This document shows positions 1-6,657 of a DNA stretch of 18,214 nt, piece after piece. The translations under genes were made by a program, and so were the position numbers. Where the stretch lies: the NCBI GenBank assembly GCA_021166815.1, contig JAJPEO010000023.1, positions 1 through 18,214 on the forward strand, read 5' to 3'. Position 1 is the stretch's first letter, and each line of letters opens with the position of its first letter. Source of the DNA: Nocardioides sp. GTDB lineage: Bacteria > Actinomycetota > Actinomycetes > Propionibacteriales > Nocardioidaceae. Below the pieces are notes generated by a model. That model made no database searches. It was not told where the DNA came from and saw only the letters and a list, made by a program, of their open reading frames with translations.

Positions 1-22
1 CCAGGTCGGCGAGTGCGCTCAC
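1..22 (-). CDS. Start of a probable leaderless leftward gene (partial)
   Basis: Only the first seven codons lie inside the window: GTG at 22-20, then S-A-L-A-D-L, open to the edge. The case rests on the promoter. On the minus strand a TAGGGT hexamer (35-30) sits 7 nt before the GTG, the same geometry as six clearer genes in this window. It would be divergent from the collagen-like gene. No family can be named from seven residues, and the GTG may be chance; the sequence left of the window would settle it. Confidence 0.4.
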
Positions 23-29
23 GCGCGCC

Positions 30-35
30 ACCCTA
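30..35 (-). promoter_or_regulatory. -10 box TAGGGT of the left-edge gene
   Basis: TAGGGT fits the actinobacterial TANNNT -10 consensus. It lies 7 nt from a GTG, so transcription would start at or next to that codon. The overlapping plus-strand TAGCCA (34-39) is a poorer match, and no convincing promoter for the rightward gene is seen in 23-168. Confidence 0.4.
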
Positions 36-168
36 GCCAGCCGGCCCTGACGTGCTCGCATGCCGCGAAACCCAGCCGGCCTCACGCTGTCGACCGGACG
101 GAGCCTTCGGCGACTACGCTTCGCCCGTGGCGGCCACTCGCGCCGCCGCTCACCCCAGGAGCGTGCCC

Positions 169-957
169 ATGGCGATCTTCCGGTCGGCCACCTACTCGAA
201 CGTCGCGGCCACGGCCGCGCTGGTGATCGCGCTCAGCGGCACGAGCTATGCCGCCGGCGTGATCACGGGCAAGGACATCAGGGACGGCACGGTGACCTCC
301 GCCGACGTCAAGAACGGCGGTCTGAGGCTGAAGGACTTCGCGGCCTCGACCCGCGACGGGCTCCGCGGCGCCACCGGTCCCGTCGGTGCGACCGGGGCCA
401 CGGGCGTGCCCGGCCCAGCGGGCGCTACCGGTGACACAGGACCCGCGGGCGCACCAGGAGCCGACGGCGCTCCGGGCGAGGTGGGCCCGCAAGGCCCGGT
501 GGGACCGCAGGGTCCGGTGGGACCGCAAGGTCCGGTGGGACCGCAAGGCCCGGTGGGCCCGCAAGGCCCGCAGGGCGAACGGGGCCCGTCCGATGCCCGG
601 ATGACCTACAGCAACGTGAACACGCCGCTCGGCAACGACCCGGTGATCGTGCTGAGTGTGGCACTGCCTGCCGGCGCGCACCTGGTGACCGCGAAGGCGC
701 TGGCGTCCAGGACCTCCACCGGCGTCTTCGCTGTCGCCAGCTGCTCGCTCATGATCGGCCAGGGCGACGCCGACGCGAGCAGTGCGTACCTCGTCGACGC
801 TCCCGGTGCGACGGCCGTGCTGCACAACACGGCGCTGGTGTCGCTGACCGCGCCCGGGACGGTGGACTACGCGTGCTACGGCAGTGGTGCGGTCCTCGGG
901 CAGAAGAAGCTCACGGCGATCTCGGTGGCCACGGCGAGCTTCACGCAGGGTCCCTGA
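169..957 (+). CDS. Secreted collagen-like Gly-X-Y repeat protein
   Basis: This 262-aa exported protein has an N-terminal hydrophobic stretch (about residues 11-29, ending SYAA, a plausible signal peptidase site). A short motif region with the pattern I-T-G-K-D-I, D-G-T-V, D-V-K-N-G, K-D-F follows (32-57), a type seen ahead of collagen-like tracts in actinobacterial surface proteins. Residues 67-141 are 25 uninterrupted Gly-X-Y triplets, the last part being repeated P-Q-G-P-V-G. Residues 142-262 form a Ser/Thr/Ala/Val-rich, probably beta-sheet, C-terminal domain with two Cys. The tract should form a triple helix and the C-terminal domain may trimerise it; both are inferred. ATG 169 was chosen over the in-frame GTG at 52 because AGGA (157-160) lies 8 nt before it and the signal peptide begins there. 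It probably heads a two-gene unit with the following methyltransferase. The biological role is unknown. Confidence 0.88.
   Translation: MAIFRSATYSNVAATAALVIALSGTSYAAGVITGKDIRDGTVTSADVKNGGLRLKDFAASTRDGLRGATGPVGATGATGVPGPAGATGDTGPAGAPGADGAPGEVGPQGPVGPQGPVGPQGPVGPQGPVGPQGPQGERGPSDARMTYSNVNTPLGNDPVIVLSVALPAGAHLVTAKALASRTSTGVFAVASCSLMIGQGDADASSAYLVDAPGATAVLHNTALVSLTAPGTVDYACYGSGAVLGQKKLTAISVATASFTQGP
481..570 (+). repeat. Five tandem 18-bp repeats coding for P-Q-G-P-V-G units
   Basis: Five head-to-tail 18-bp units (481-498, 499-516, 517-534, 535-552, 553-570) follow GTGGG(C/A)CCGCA(A/G)GG(C/T)CCG. They differ only at three wobble positions. In-frame slippage would change the collagen tract by six residues per unit, so the length may vary between strains. 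Confidence 0.95.
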
Positions 958-960
958 GGA
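956..960 (+). promoter_or_regulatory. Shine-Dalgarno overlapping the upstream stop codon
   Basis: GAGGA begins inside the TGA (955-957) that ends the collagen-like gene and lies 4 nt before GTG 965. This suggests that the methyltransferase is translated by ribosomes finishing the upstream gene, and it favours GTG 965 over the internal ATG at 1001. The 4-nt spacing is short. Confidence 0.55.
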
Positions 961-964
961 CACG

Positions 965-1645
965 GTGCTCACCGAGGACGAGCGGGCGCCGTACGACCCC
1001 ATGCCGCACGGCCCGACGGAGGTCGGGGTGGGCCCGTGGGAGGGGCCGTGGCCCGAGGGGGAGCAGTTCGACCCCGACCTGCTGCGCGAAGGTGACCGCC
1101 GCAACGTCGTGGACCGCTACCGCTACTGGTCGATGGACGCGATCGTGGCCGACCTCGACACCCGCCGCCACGACTTCCACGTCGCCATCGAGAACTGGCA
1201 GCACGACTTCAACATCGGCACCATCGTCCGCACCGCCAACGCTTTCCTCGCCAAGGAGGTGCACATCGTCGGCAACCGGCGCTGGAACCGCCGCGGGGCG
1301 ATGGTCACCGACCGCTACCAGCACGTGCGCCACCACGCGGACGTGCCGGCCCTGGCGGCCTACCTGCACGGACTCGTCGAGCCCGTACGCCTCCTCGGCA
1401 TCGACAACCTGCCCGGCAGCGAGCACCTCGAGACGATGGAGCTGCCGCGCCGGGTCTGCTTCCTCTTCGGCCAGGAGGGGCCGGGCCTGAGCGAGCAGGC
1501 CCGCGCCGAGTGCGACGGCACGTTCTCGATCGCGCAGTTCGGCTCGACCCGCTCCATCAACGCCAGCTCCGCCGCGGCCATCGCGATGCACACCTGGGTC
1601 AGGCAGTACGCCGACCTGTCGGGAGACGCCGCCTGGCGGGGCTGA
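965..1645 (+). CDS. SpoU/TrmH-family RNA 2'-O-ribose methyltransferase
   Basis: This 226-aa SPOUT-class enzyme should transfer a methyl group from S-adenosylmethionine to a ribose 2'-OH in tRNA or rRNA; the target nucleotide cannot be told from sequence. The three SPOUT motifs are present: motif 1 F-N-I-G-T-I-V-R-T-A-N-A-F with N83 and the catalytic-type R90, motif 2 F-G-Q-E-G-P-G-L-S at 168-176, and motif 3 S-T-R-S-I-N-A-S around 194-201, together building the trefoil-knot cofactor site. The first 60 or so residues are charged and Pro-rich, with no L30e-like RNA-binding domain, so this is a minimal SpoU protein. Start: GTG 965, coupled to the collagen-like gene; ATG 1001 is the alternative and would remove 12 residues. 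Mycobacteria have a similar SpoU protein near fba/purA (from memory). Confidence 0.9.
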   Translation: MLTEDERAPYDPMPHGPTEVGVGPWEGPWPEGEQFDPDLLREGDRRNVVDRYRYWSMDAIVADLDTRRHDFHVAIENWQHDFNIGTIVRTANAFLAKEVHIVGNRRWNRRGAMVTDRYQHVRHHADVPALAAYLHGLVEPVRLLGIDNLPGSEHLETMELPRRVCFLFGQEGPGLSEQARAECDGTFSIAQFGSTRSINASSAAAIAMHTWVRQYADLSGDAAWRG

Positions 1646-1676
1646 GGGTGTCGGCCGGCGCGGCTGCTCCTTCGGC

Positions 1677-2063
1677 TCAACGAACCGGTGACTTCGCCAT
1701 GGGCTGGTGCTGCCGCCCCGGGTGATGGCCACCACTGCAGATGCGAGCGCGCAGCGCACCGGGATTCGGCTGCGCGTCCGGCATCCCTCCGCATCGCAGC
1801 GCCGACCGTTGCGCGGAGCCGACCAGACCTGAGGACCAGCTCTCCACCACCAGCTGGACCCGGTCCCGGGCCAAGGTCTTGCGCAGCAGGTTGGCGATGT
1901 GGGTCTTGACCGTCGGCATCGAGACCACCAACTCGCGGGCGATCTCGCCGTTGCTCAACCCCAGCGCGACGAGGTCGAGTACCTCGCGCTCGCGAGGAGT
2001 CAGGTCTTCCAGCCAGACCGGGCGCTGACGCACCGCCGGTGATCGGCGTGCATATGTCGTCAT
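1677..2063 (-). CDS. Orphan LuxR/NarL-type HTH protein, possibly a response-regulator remnant
   Basis: The product is 128 aa. Residues 21-80 are a complete LuxR/NarL DNA-binding domain: L-T-P-R-E-R-E-V-L-D, then G-L-S-N-G-E-I-A-R-E-L-V-V-S, T-V-K-T-H-I-A-N-L-L, and R-D-R-V-Q-L-V-V ending S-S-G-L-V. That ending is typical of response-regulator C-termini, yet no receiver domain precedes it: only 20 residues come before the HTH, and the frame further upstream shows none. After G-L-V the frame continues about 46 residues of Arg/Gly/Pro-rich sequence resembling no domain. ATG 2063 follows a G-rich GGGGGA stretch. It may be a genuine single-domain regulator or a decayed response regulator. It faces the 168-aa HTH gene across 104 bp and converges on the methyltransferase with a 31-bp gap holding no convincing terminator. 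Confidence 0.65.
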   Translation of the reverse strand: MTTYARRSPAVRQRPVWLEDLTPREREVLDLVALGLSNGEIARELVVSMPTVKTHIANLLRKTLARDRVQLVVESWSSGLVGSAQRSALRCGGMPDAQPNPGALRARICSGGHHPGRQHQPMAKSPVR

Positions 2064-2115
2064 GTGTCCCCCAAAGAACGGTGTCGTCCTCCACCCTCGG
2101 CGAGAGCGCTGCCGC

Positions 2116-2136
2116 GGCGCATCGTGCATTTGCGCC
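2116..2136. promoter_or_regulatory. Inverted repeat GGCGCA-N9-TGCGCC in a divergent promoter region
   Basis: Perfect 6-bp arms (2116-2121 and 2131-2136) with a 9-nt spacer lie between two divergent HTH genes. The position suits an operator or autoregulation site, but arms this short arise by chance in such GC-rich DNA. Confidence 0.25.
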
Positions 2137-2144
2137 ACCTTCCG

Positions 2145-2158
2145 CCTCAGGACTGAGG
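2145..2158. promoter_or_regulatory. Palindrome CCTCAG-GA-CTGAGG overlapping a ribosome binding site
   Basis: The 6-bp arms are perfect around a 2-nt centre. The right arm runs into the strong Shine-Dalgarno GGAGG (2157-2161) of the 168-aa HTH gene (ATG 2168). Binding of a dimeric regulator here, or the structure in RNA, could affect that gene; this is inference. Confidence 0.3.
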
Positions 2159-2167
2159 AGGGTGCCT

Positions 2168-2674
2168 ATGGTCGGTGGTGTGTCCCTGCCGTTCGTCGTC
2201 GTCGAGAGTGGTCCCGCGGCACTCGCCGACGCCCGCGGCGAGCTCGTCTCCCGTGGCTGGGCGGTGCACCCCTCCCGTCTGGACGGCGGCCCCGGCACGG
2301 TGTGGGCGACGACCGTCGCGGACTCGGTGGCCGCGGCCGAGGTGGTGCTCGCTGCCGTGGCCGGCTTCGCCCTGCTGGTCGAGGCGACTGCGCCCCGCGA
2401 CGTGCTGGACGCACTCTGCGACGACCTGCGTCGCCTGGGCATCCTCGACCATCGCGTCGAGGAGCCCGCCGCGCCCCTGAGCCACGACGAGCACGCGCTG
2501 CTGCGGCTGCTGTCCGAGGGTGCGACGCTCGGTGCGGCCGCTACCACGCTCCACCTCTCACGCCGGTCGGCCGACCGACGACTGGCCGCCGCACGGGCGG
2601 CACTCGGGGCGGAGTCGACCAGCGCGGCGCTGGCGGCGTACCGACGCCGGATCGAGCGCTTGCCGGCCCCCTGA
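2168..2674 (+). CDS. LuxR-like HTH protein with an uncharacterised N-terminal domain
   Basis: The 168-aa product starts at ATG 2168, preceded by GGAGG (2157-2161) at good spacing; an in-frame upstream extension to 2039 lacks an RBS. Residues 1-98 look like a small alpha/beta domain (V-V-V-E-S-G, a G-W-A-V strand, F-A-L-L-V-E-A, then D-D-L-R-R-L-G). Residues 104-160 resemble a LuxR-type HTH (L-S-H-D-E-H-A-L-L, G-A-T-L-G-A-A-A-T-T-L-H-L-S-R-R-S-A-D-R-R-L). The N-terminal part is not a response-regulator receiver: the Asp/Lys pattern is missing. It ends 26 bp before the LAL regulator on the same strand, so the two may act together. I do not recognise a named family; a DNA-binding or adaptor role is inferred from the HTH alone. 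Confidence 0.72.
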   Translation: MVGGVSLPFVVVESGPAALADARGELVSRGWAVHPSRLDGGPGTVWATTVADSVAAAEVVLAAVAGFALLVEATAPRDVLDALCDDLRRLGILDHRVEEPAAPLSHDEHALLRLLSEGATLGAAATTLHLSRRSADRRLAAARAALGAESTSAALAAYRRRIERLPAP

Positions 2675-2688
2675 CGACTCCGGTGTCC

Positions 2689-2694
2689 TAGTCT
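2689..2694 (+). promoter_or_regulatory. -10 box TAGTCT, leaderless start of the LAL regulator
   Basis: TAGTCT ends 6 nt before ATG 2701 and no Shine-Dalgarno precedes the ATG. Transcription should start at the A of the ATG. The regulator would then have its own promoter despite the short gap after the upstream gene. Confidence 0.6.
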
Positions 2695-2700
2695 GCTCGC

Positions 2701-5169
2701 ATGCTGATCGGGCGCGGTTCCGAGGAGGCTCGCATCCGGGGGATCGTGACCGACGTGAGGTCATGCATCGTGGTCCACGGTGAGGCGGGCGTGGGCAAGA
2801 GTGCACTGGTGCGAGCCGCGCTGGCGGACGCCGAGACGCGCGAGGGCGGCGCCCTGTCCACGCTGAGCTGGCTGCCCTTCCTGCCGCTGCGCCGTGCCTT
2901 CACGGACCTGCCGGACGCCGTCTGGACCGGTGACGCCGAGCACGTCGCGTCGCGCATCGAGGCCGTAGCGGGTGACGACGTCGTGCTGGTCGAGGACCTC
3001 CACTGGGCCGACCCCGCCACCTTGCAGGCGCTGGGCCTGCTGGCCGGTCGCGTACGCCTCGTGCTGACCGTGCGCCGCGGCGACCCCGGCGCCGAGACGG
3101 CGCTGGCCGCCCTGGCCGACGTCGACGCCCCCCGCATCGACCTCGACCCCCTCGAGGACGCCGACGCGGCAGCGCTCGCCCTGCGGCTCCGGCCGGGCAT
3201 GTCGCCGGACGAGGTCGACTCGATCGTCGACCGCAGCGGCGGCAACCCCCTCCTCGTGGAGGAGCTCACCCGCTCTCCCGGCGACGTCACCAGCCTCGAG
3301 CTGTCCTTGCTGGCGCGCTGTCGTGCGCTGCCGGAGGAGCAGCTCGACGGCCTCGCCCTGCTCTCGCTCGCGGGCCGGCCGCTGCCCGAGGCCCACGTGC
3401 CGGTGGCTCATGAGCTCGCCGAGTCCGGGCTCACGGTGACCCGTGACGACGAGGTCTCGATCCGGCACGCGCTGATCGGCGAGGTGTTCGGGCAGCTGAT
3501 CTCCCAGGACCGCGCCGTACGGTGCCACCGCCTGCTGGTCAACCTCGCCCAGCACCCCGGCGAGCGGGCACAGCACCTGCTCGCGGCGGGTGACCGCGCG
3601 GCGGCCCACGCCGCGGCGATGGAGGCGGTGGACTCGGCGTCCACGCCCGGCGAGCGCTGGCCGCTGCTCGTGACCGCTGCCGAGGCGGCCGACCCGGAGA
3701 GCGCGACGGAGCTGCGGGTGGCGGCCGCGGAAGCAGCCGTACGGGGCCTCCAGCTCGATGCCGCCGAACGCCTGGTCTCCGACCTGCCGGACGACCTCGA
3801 GCTGCGTGCGCGGTCGCTGGCCGTGCGCACGTCGATCGCCTTCCAGCAGGGCCGCTGGGTGGACTACCGCGAGCTGCTTGCCGAGGCGACGGCCGTCGCG
3901 CCCGACGGCAGTCCCATCCAGACGCGGCTGATGGTCACGAACGCGTCCAAGGTGCTGCTGATGGACCGTGACTCGCAGCAGGCCCACGAGCTGGCCCTGC
4001 TCGCGATGGAGACCGCCCGGGCGCGGGGCCACTCGACGGGCGAGGCGACCAAGATGGCCGGCGACAGCGCGCCGACGATGGCGGAGAAGGTCCGGCTGCT
4101 GCGCGACGCGGTCCAGGTCGCGCGGGACTCGGGCAACTCGTTCCTCGAGGTCACCTCGGCCCTCAACCTGTTCATCTCGCTGCTGTCAGACGCCCAGGTG
4201 GCTGCCTCGCGCGAGCTCGTGCGCGAGATGGTCGAGCGCTGCCGCGAGCTGCGGCTGACTCGGTGGGAGCTGTGCTTCGACACCTGCGAGCTCACCGCCG
4301 CGGCCTACTGCGCCGACCTGCGCCACGTGGTCACCGAGGGCGCCCGGCTGCTCGCCGAGCCGCTGCGCCCCATCGACCGCTTCGACACGCTCGCCACCGT
4401 CGGCTCCGCCCATGCCCAGCTCGGCGAGCTGGAGCAGGCGCTGGCGTGCACCGCAGAGCTCGACGGCCACGACTCCCACGTCATGGCCTACCACCAGGTG
4501 CGCGGTACGGCCTACCTGCTCGCCGGTCAGGCCGAGCGCGCCCACGACGAGCACGCCCCCTTCATGGCGATGAACCCCGACGGGTTCATGGTCACCGACG
4601 CCGCACACATCTGGGCGTGGGCCGCATTCGATGCCGGCCTCCCGCTTCCCGAACGGCCGCCGCTGGCCGACGCGGGTCTGCTGGACGGCGTGTCCGCAGA
4701 GCTGAGCGGCATCTCCGCACTGGAGTCGGGCGAGCTCGCCGAGGCCCACGACCTGTTCCTCGAGGCCGCCACGGCCCACGGACCCCGGCTCGACCGGGCG
4801 ATGCTGTGCCGCTGGGGTGCGGGCGAGGCGGCCCGGCTCGCTGGTCGTGAGGAGGCCCGTACGCTGCTGGAGGAGGTCGCCGAGCAGGCCCGAGACCTGG
4901 GGCTCGCGCCCGTCGCCGTCCGCTGTGCGCGGTCGCTGCGCGCGCTGGGTGTGCGGGTGCCCACCTCACGGGCGAGCGGCTCGGTGCTGAGCGCCCGCGA
5001 GGAGGAGGTCACCGTGCTGGCGGCGACCGGTCACACCGACGCCGAGATCGCTGCCCGGCTCGGCATCGCCCACCGTACGGTCCAGACCCACATCGCCAAC
5101 GCTCGCCGCAAGCTGGGCGCGAGCAGCCGCGCCCAGCTCGTCGCGATGCTGGCCGCCGAGTCTGCCTGA
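2701..5169 (+). CDS. LAL-type transcriptional regulator (AAA/STAND ATPase plus LuxR HTH)
   Basis: This 822-aa regulator is of the MalT/LAL type. The N-terminal NTPase module has Walker A G-E-A-G-V-G-K-S (27-34), Walker B V-V-L-V-E-D followed by L-H-W-A-D (94-103), and the S-G-G-N-P-L-L-V-E-E-L motif (179-189) typical of this ATPase group. Residues of about 250-750 are Ala/Leu/Glu-rich helical sequence, consistent with a TPR-like sensor arm. A LuxR HTH closes the protein (from residue 763: L-S-A-R-E-E-E-V, D-A-E-I-A-A-R-L-G-I, R-T-V-Q-T-H-I-A-N-A-R-R-K-L-G). Such proteins usually activate transcription after inducer and ATP binding; the inducer here is unknown. It is shorter than many LALs (900-1000 aa). 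The neighbours are two other HTH genes upstream and the secreted Ig-like protein convergent downstream; no target is evident. Confidence 0.92.
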   Translation: MLIGRGSEEARIRGIVTDVRSCIVVHGEAGVGKSALVRAALADAETREGGALSTLSWLPFLPLRRAFTDLPDAVWTGDAEHVASRIEAVAGDDVVLVEDLHWADPATLQALGLLAGRVRLVLTVRRGDPGAETALAALADVDAPRIDLDPLEDADAAALALRLRPGMSPDEVDSIVDRSGGNPLLVEELTRSPGDVTSLELSLLARCRALPEEQLDGLALLSLAGRPLPEAHVPVAHELAESGLTVTRDDEVSIRHALIGEVFGQLISQDRAVRCHRLLVNLAQHPGERAQHLLAAGDRAAAHAAAMEAVDSASTPGERWPLLVTAAEAADPESATELRVAAAEAAVRGLQLDAAERLVSDLPDDLELRARSLAVRTSIAFQQGRWVDYRELLAEATAVAPDGSPIQTRLMVTNASKVLLMDRDSQQAHELALLAMETARARGHSTGEATKMAGDSAPTMAEKVRLLRDAVQVARDSGNSFLEVTSALNLFISLLSDAQVAASRELVREMVERCRELRLTRWELCFDTCELTAAAYCADLRHVVTEGARLLAEPLRPIDRFDTLATVGSAHAQLGELEQALACTAELDGHDSHVMAYHQVRGTAYLLAGQAERAHDEHAPFMAMNPDGFMVTDAAHIWAWAAFDAGLPLPERPPLADAGLLDGVSAELSGISALESGELAEAHDLFLEAATAHGPRLDRAMLCRWGAGEAARLAGREEARTLLEEVAEQARDLGLAPVAVRCARSLRALGVRVPTSRASGSVLSAREEEVTVLAATGHTDAEIAARLGIAHRTVQTHIANARRKLGASSRAQLVAMLAAESA

Positions 5170-5181
5170 GGCGGGTCAGGC
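5164..5181. terminator. Stop-stop hairpin between convergent genes
   Basis: GCCTGA (5164-5169), a 6-nt GGCGGG loop and TCAGGC (5176-5181) form a 6-bp stem. The two arms contain the TGA of the LAL gene and the reverse-complemented TGA of the Ig-like gene. It may act as a compact bidirectional terminator; it has no U tract, so function is uncertain. Confidence 0.4.
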
Positions 5182-6444
5182 CCGTACGCGCAGGGCCTTG
5201 GACATCACGCTCGCCCGGGGGTGGCCGGCCTTGAGGCCGATCACCTTGGCGCGGATCTTCTTGCCGCGGTCGGCGCGGGTGAGCCGGTACGACGCCTTGG
5301 TGGCCTTCCTGATCTTCTTCGCGCCGCGGAACCACTGGTACTTCACCGTCGTGGCGCCGAACCGCTCGACCAGCTGGGCCTTGGTGAGCCTGAGCCGCAG
5401 GACCTTGCCGACCCTGGCCTTGCCCTTGAGCGCCGGCTTCGCGCCGGACCACCGGGGAGGGGTGTCGGTGACGGGGGCGGGGGCCGCTGCGATGGCGAGC
5501 GGGGCGCTGACCGCGCTGCCGGCGACGTACTCGGGGCGGGTCGCGGTGGCCTCGACGGTGAGCGCGTGGCCCTGGTCGGCCGTGGTCACGGCGTACGAGC
5601 TCGTGGTCGCGCCGTCGATCGGGGTGCCGTCGCGCAGCCACTGGTGCGTGAGGCTCGCCGGGGCGAAGTTCCAGGTGCCGTTGCTGGCGGTGAGCGTGCT
5701 GCCCACCGACGCGGAGCCGCTGATCGTGGGCGCGGAGGTGGCCGTCAGGTGGTTGTCGGCGACGGTGACCTCGTTGGACTGTCGCTCGGCGCTCTGGTGG
5801 CCGGTGGCCACGGCGGTGACCACGCCGCGGACCTTCTGGTTGGCGTCGGCGGCCGTGAGCGTGTACGTGGAACCGATGGCTCCGGTGATGGCCACCCCAT
5901 TGCGCAGCCAGCGGTAGGTGTAGCCCGTGGGGTTCGGGTTGGTCCACGTGCCGCTGGCGAGCGTGAGGACCGCACCGACCTCCGGCGTACCGGTCACCAC
6001 CGGCGGGGAGGTGTTGGTGGGTGCGTCGCCGAGCGCGACGGTCCTGGCCTCGGAATCGTTGGTGCGCGGGGTGCAGCCGGACTTGCCGACCCGTACTCGG
6101 AACCGCAGCGACTGCCCCAGCTTGTCGGGGGACGGGATGTAGGTGGTCGAGGTGGCGCCGCTGATCGCAACGTTTCCGGAGAACCACTGGTAGGTCGCGG
6201 TCATGCCCGTCTCGCTCCACGAGCCGGGGGTCGCCGTGCTCGGCGCCCCCACCCGCGGGGTGCCGCCGATCACGGGGTCGGAGGTCCACGTGACGGTGCA
6301 CTGCGGCTCGCCCCCGCCGGGCGGCGGCAGCGTCGGGTCCTCGCAGGTGTGGCAGACGGCGGCGTTGGCCGGTGCTCCGGCGACCGCGAGGACGAGCGCG
6401 ACTCCTGTCGTCGCGATGGCGTGCGTGATGGTGCGAAGGTGCAT
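5176..6444 (-). CDS. Secreted protein with four Ig-like repeats
   Basis: The product is 422 aa. ATG 6444 is preceded on its strand by AGGGG (6457-6453) at 8 nt. A signal peptide follows (hydrophobic 9-24, cleavage likely after A-N-A-A near 29). A Cys- and Pro-rich linker holds C31 and C34. Four repeats of about 85-90 residues follow, at roughly 47-138, 147-229, 238-319 and 335-421. Each carries the same skeleton: V-G-x-x-L-T, G-T-W, a Y/H-Q-W-L/F-R-x-G core strand, I-x-G-A-T-x-S-x-Y, then D-x-G-x-x-L-x-V. These Ig-like beta-sandwich repeats are common in secreted actinobacterial proteins. The first repeat is diverged (extra Cys at 49 and 124) and the last is strongly Lys/Arg-rich, suggesting contact with acidic wall polymers or nucleic acid (inference). 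There is no LPXTG signal or C-terminal anchor, and no catalytic domain. Confidence 0.85.
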   Translation of the reverse strand: MHLRTITHAIATTGVALVLAVAGAPANAAVCHTCEDPTLPPPGGGEPQCTVTWTSDPVIGGTPRVGAPSTATPGSWSETGMTATYQWFSGNVAISGATSTTYIPSPDKLGQSLRFRVRVGKSGCTPRTNDSEARTVALGDAPTNTSPPVVTGTPEVGAVLTLASGTWTNPNPTGYTYRWLRNGVAITGAIGSTYTLTAADANQKVRGVVTAVATGHQSAERQSNEVTVADNHLTATSAPTISGSASVGSTLTASNGTWNFAPASLTHQWLRDGTPIDGATTSSYAVTTADQGHALTVEATATRPEYVAGSAVSAPLAIAAAPAPVTDTPPRWSGAKPALKGKARVGKVLRLRLTKAQLVERFGATTVKYQWFRGAKKIRKATKASYRLTRADRGKKIRAKVIGLKAGHPRASVMSKALRVRA

Positions 6445-6468
6445 GTGACGAACCCCTGTGGTCGATGC

Positions 6469-6487
6469 CTGCCCGGAGGTCGGGCAG
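6469..6487. promoter_or_regulatory. Inverted repeat CTGCCCG-N5-CGGGCAG upstream of the Ig-like gene
   Basis: The 7-bp arms are perfect (6469-6475, 6481-6487) around GAGGT, 24 bp upstream of ATG 6444. It may be a leader stem-loop or an operator. GCCCGGAGG recurs at 6525-6533. I found no TANNNT box for the leftward gene in this region. Confidence 0.3.
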
Positions 6488-6556
6488 CCCACATGGTCCC
6501 AGCGCACCGCAGCTGGGCACATCAGCCCGGAGGATGATCTGGGCGTGGAGGGTCCT

Positions 6557-6579
6557 TCGGCCCCGTCCGTCGGGGTCGG
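6557..6579. promoter_or_regulatory. GC-rich dyad upstream of the fba promoter
   Basis: CCCCG-TCCGT-CGGGG (6561-6575) extends outward through G-C and G-T pairs to about 8 bp. It lies in the 213-bp gap between the Ig-like gene and fba, about 30 bp before the fba -10 box. It may insulate the divergent genes or bind a regulator; no T tract follows on either strand. Confidence 0.25.
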
Positions 6580-6610
6580 GACGCCCTGTGGCCGGTCCCG
6601 GGGCTCGGAC

Positions 6611-6616
6611 TAGGGT
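6611..6616 (+). promoter_or_regulatory. -10 box TAGGGT of fba
   Basis: TAGGGT predicts transcription from about 6623 and a 5' leader of about 35 nt. In contrast to the leaderless genes here, the leader carries a strong Shine-Dalgarno AAGGAGA (6643-6649) 8 nt before ATG 6658, as expected for a highly translated glycolytic gene. No clear -35 box is seen. Confidence 0.6.
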
Positions 6617-6657
6617 GGGCCCTGCCTGCCGTACCCCGTGTCAAGGAGACGCTTCCC

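Noticed and set aside
52..168. GTG 52 as the start of the collagen-like gene
   Set aside because: It would add 39 residues of Arg/Pro/Ala-rich sequence before the signal peptide, and ATG 169 has its own RBS.
481..570. Short regular repeats as a possible CRISPR array
   Set aside because: The units are directly adjacent with no spacers and encode collagen triplets in frame.
1001..1003. ATG 1001 as the start of the SpoU methyltransferase
   Set aside because: No Shine-Dalgarno lies before it, whereas GTG 965 follows GAGGA. It remains possible because the intervening residues are not conserved-looking.
82..1104. 340-codon minus-strand frame over the collagen-like gene
   Set aside because: It is the antisense of the Gly-X-Y repeats and of the methyltransferase start, with low-complexity Arg/His-rich product and no RBS.
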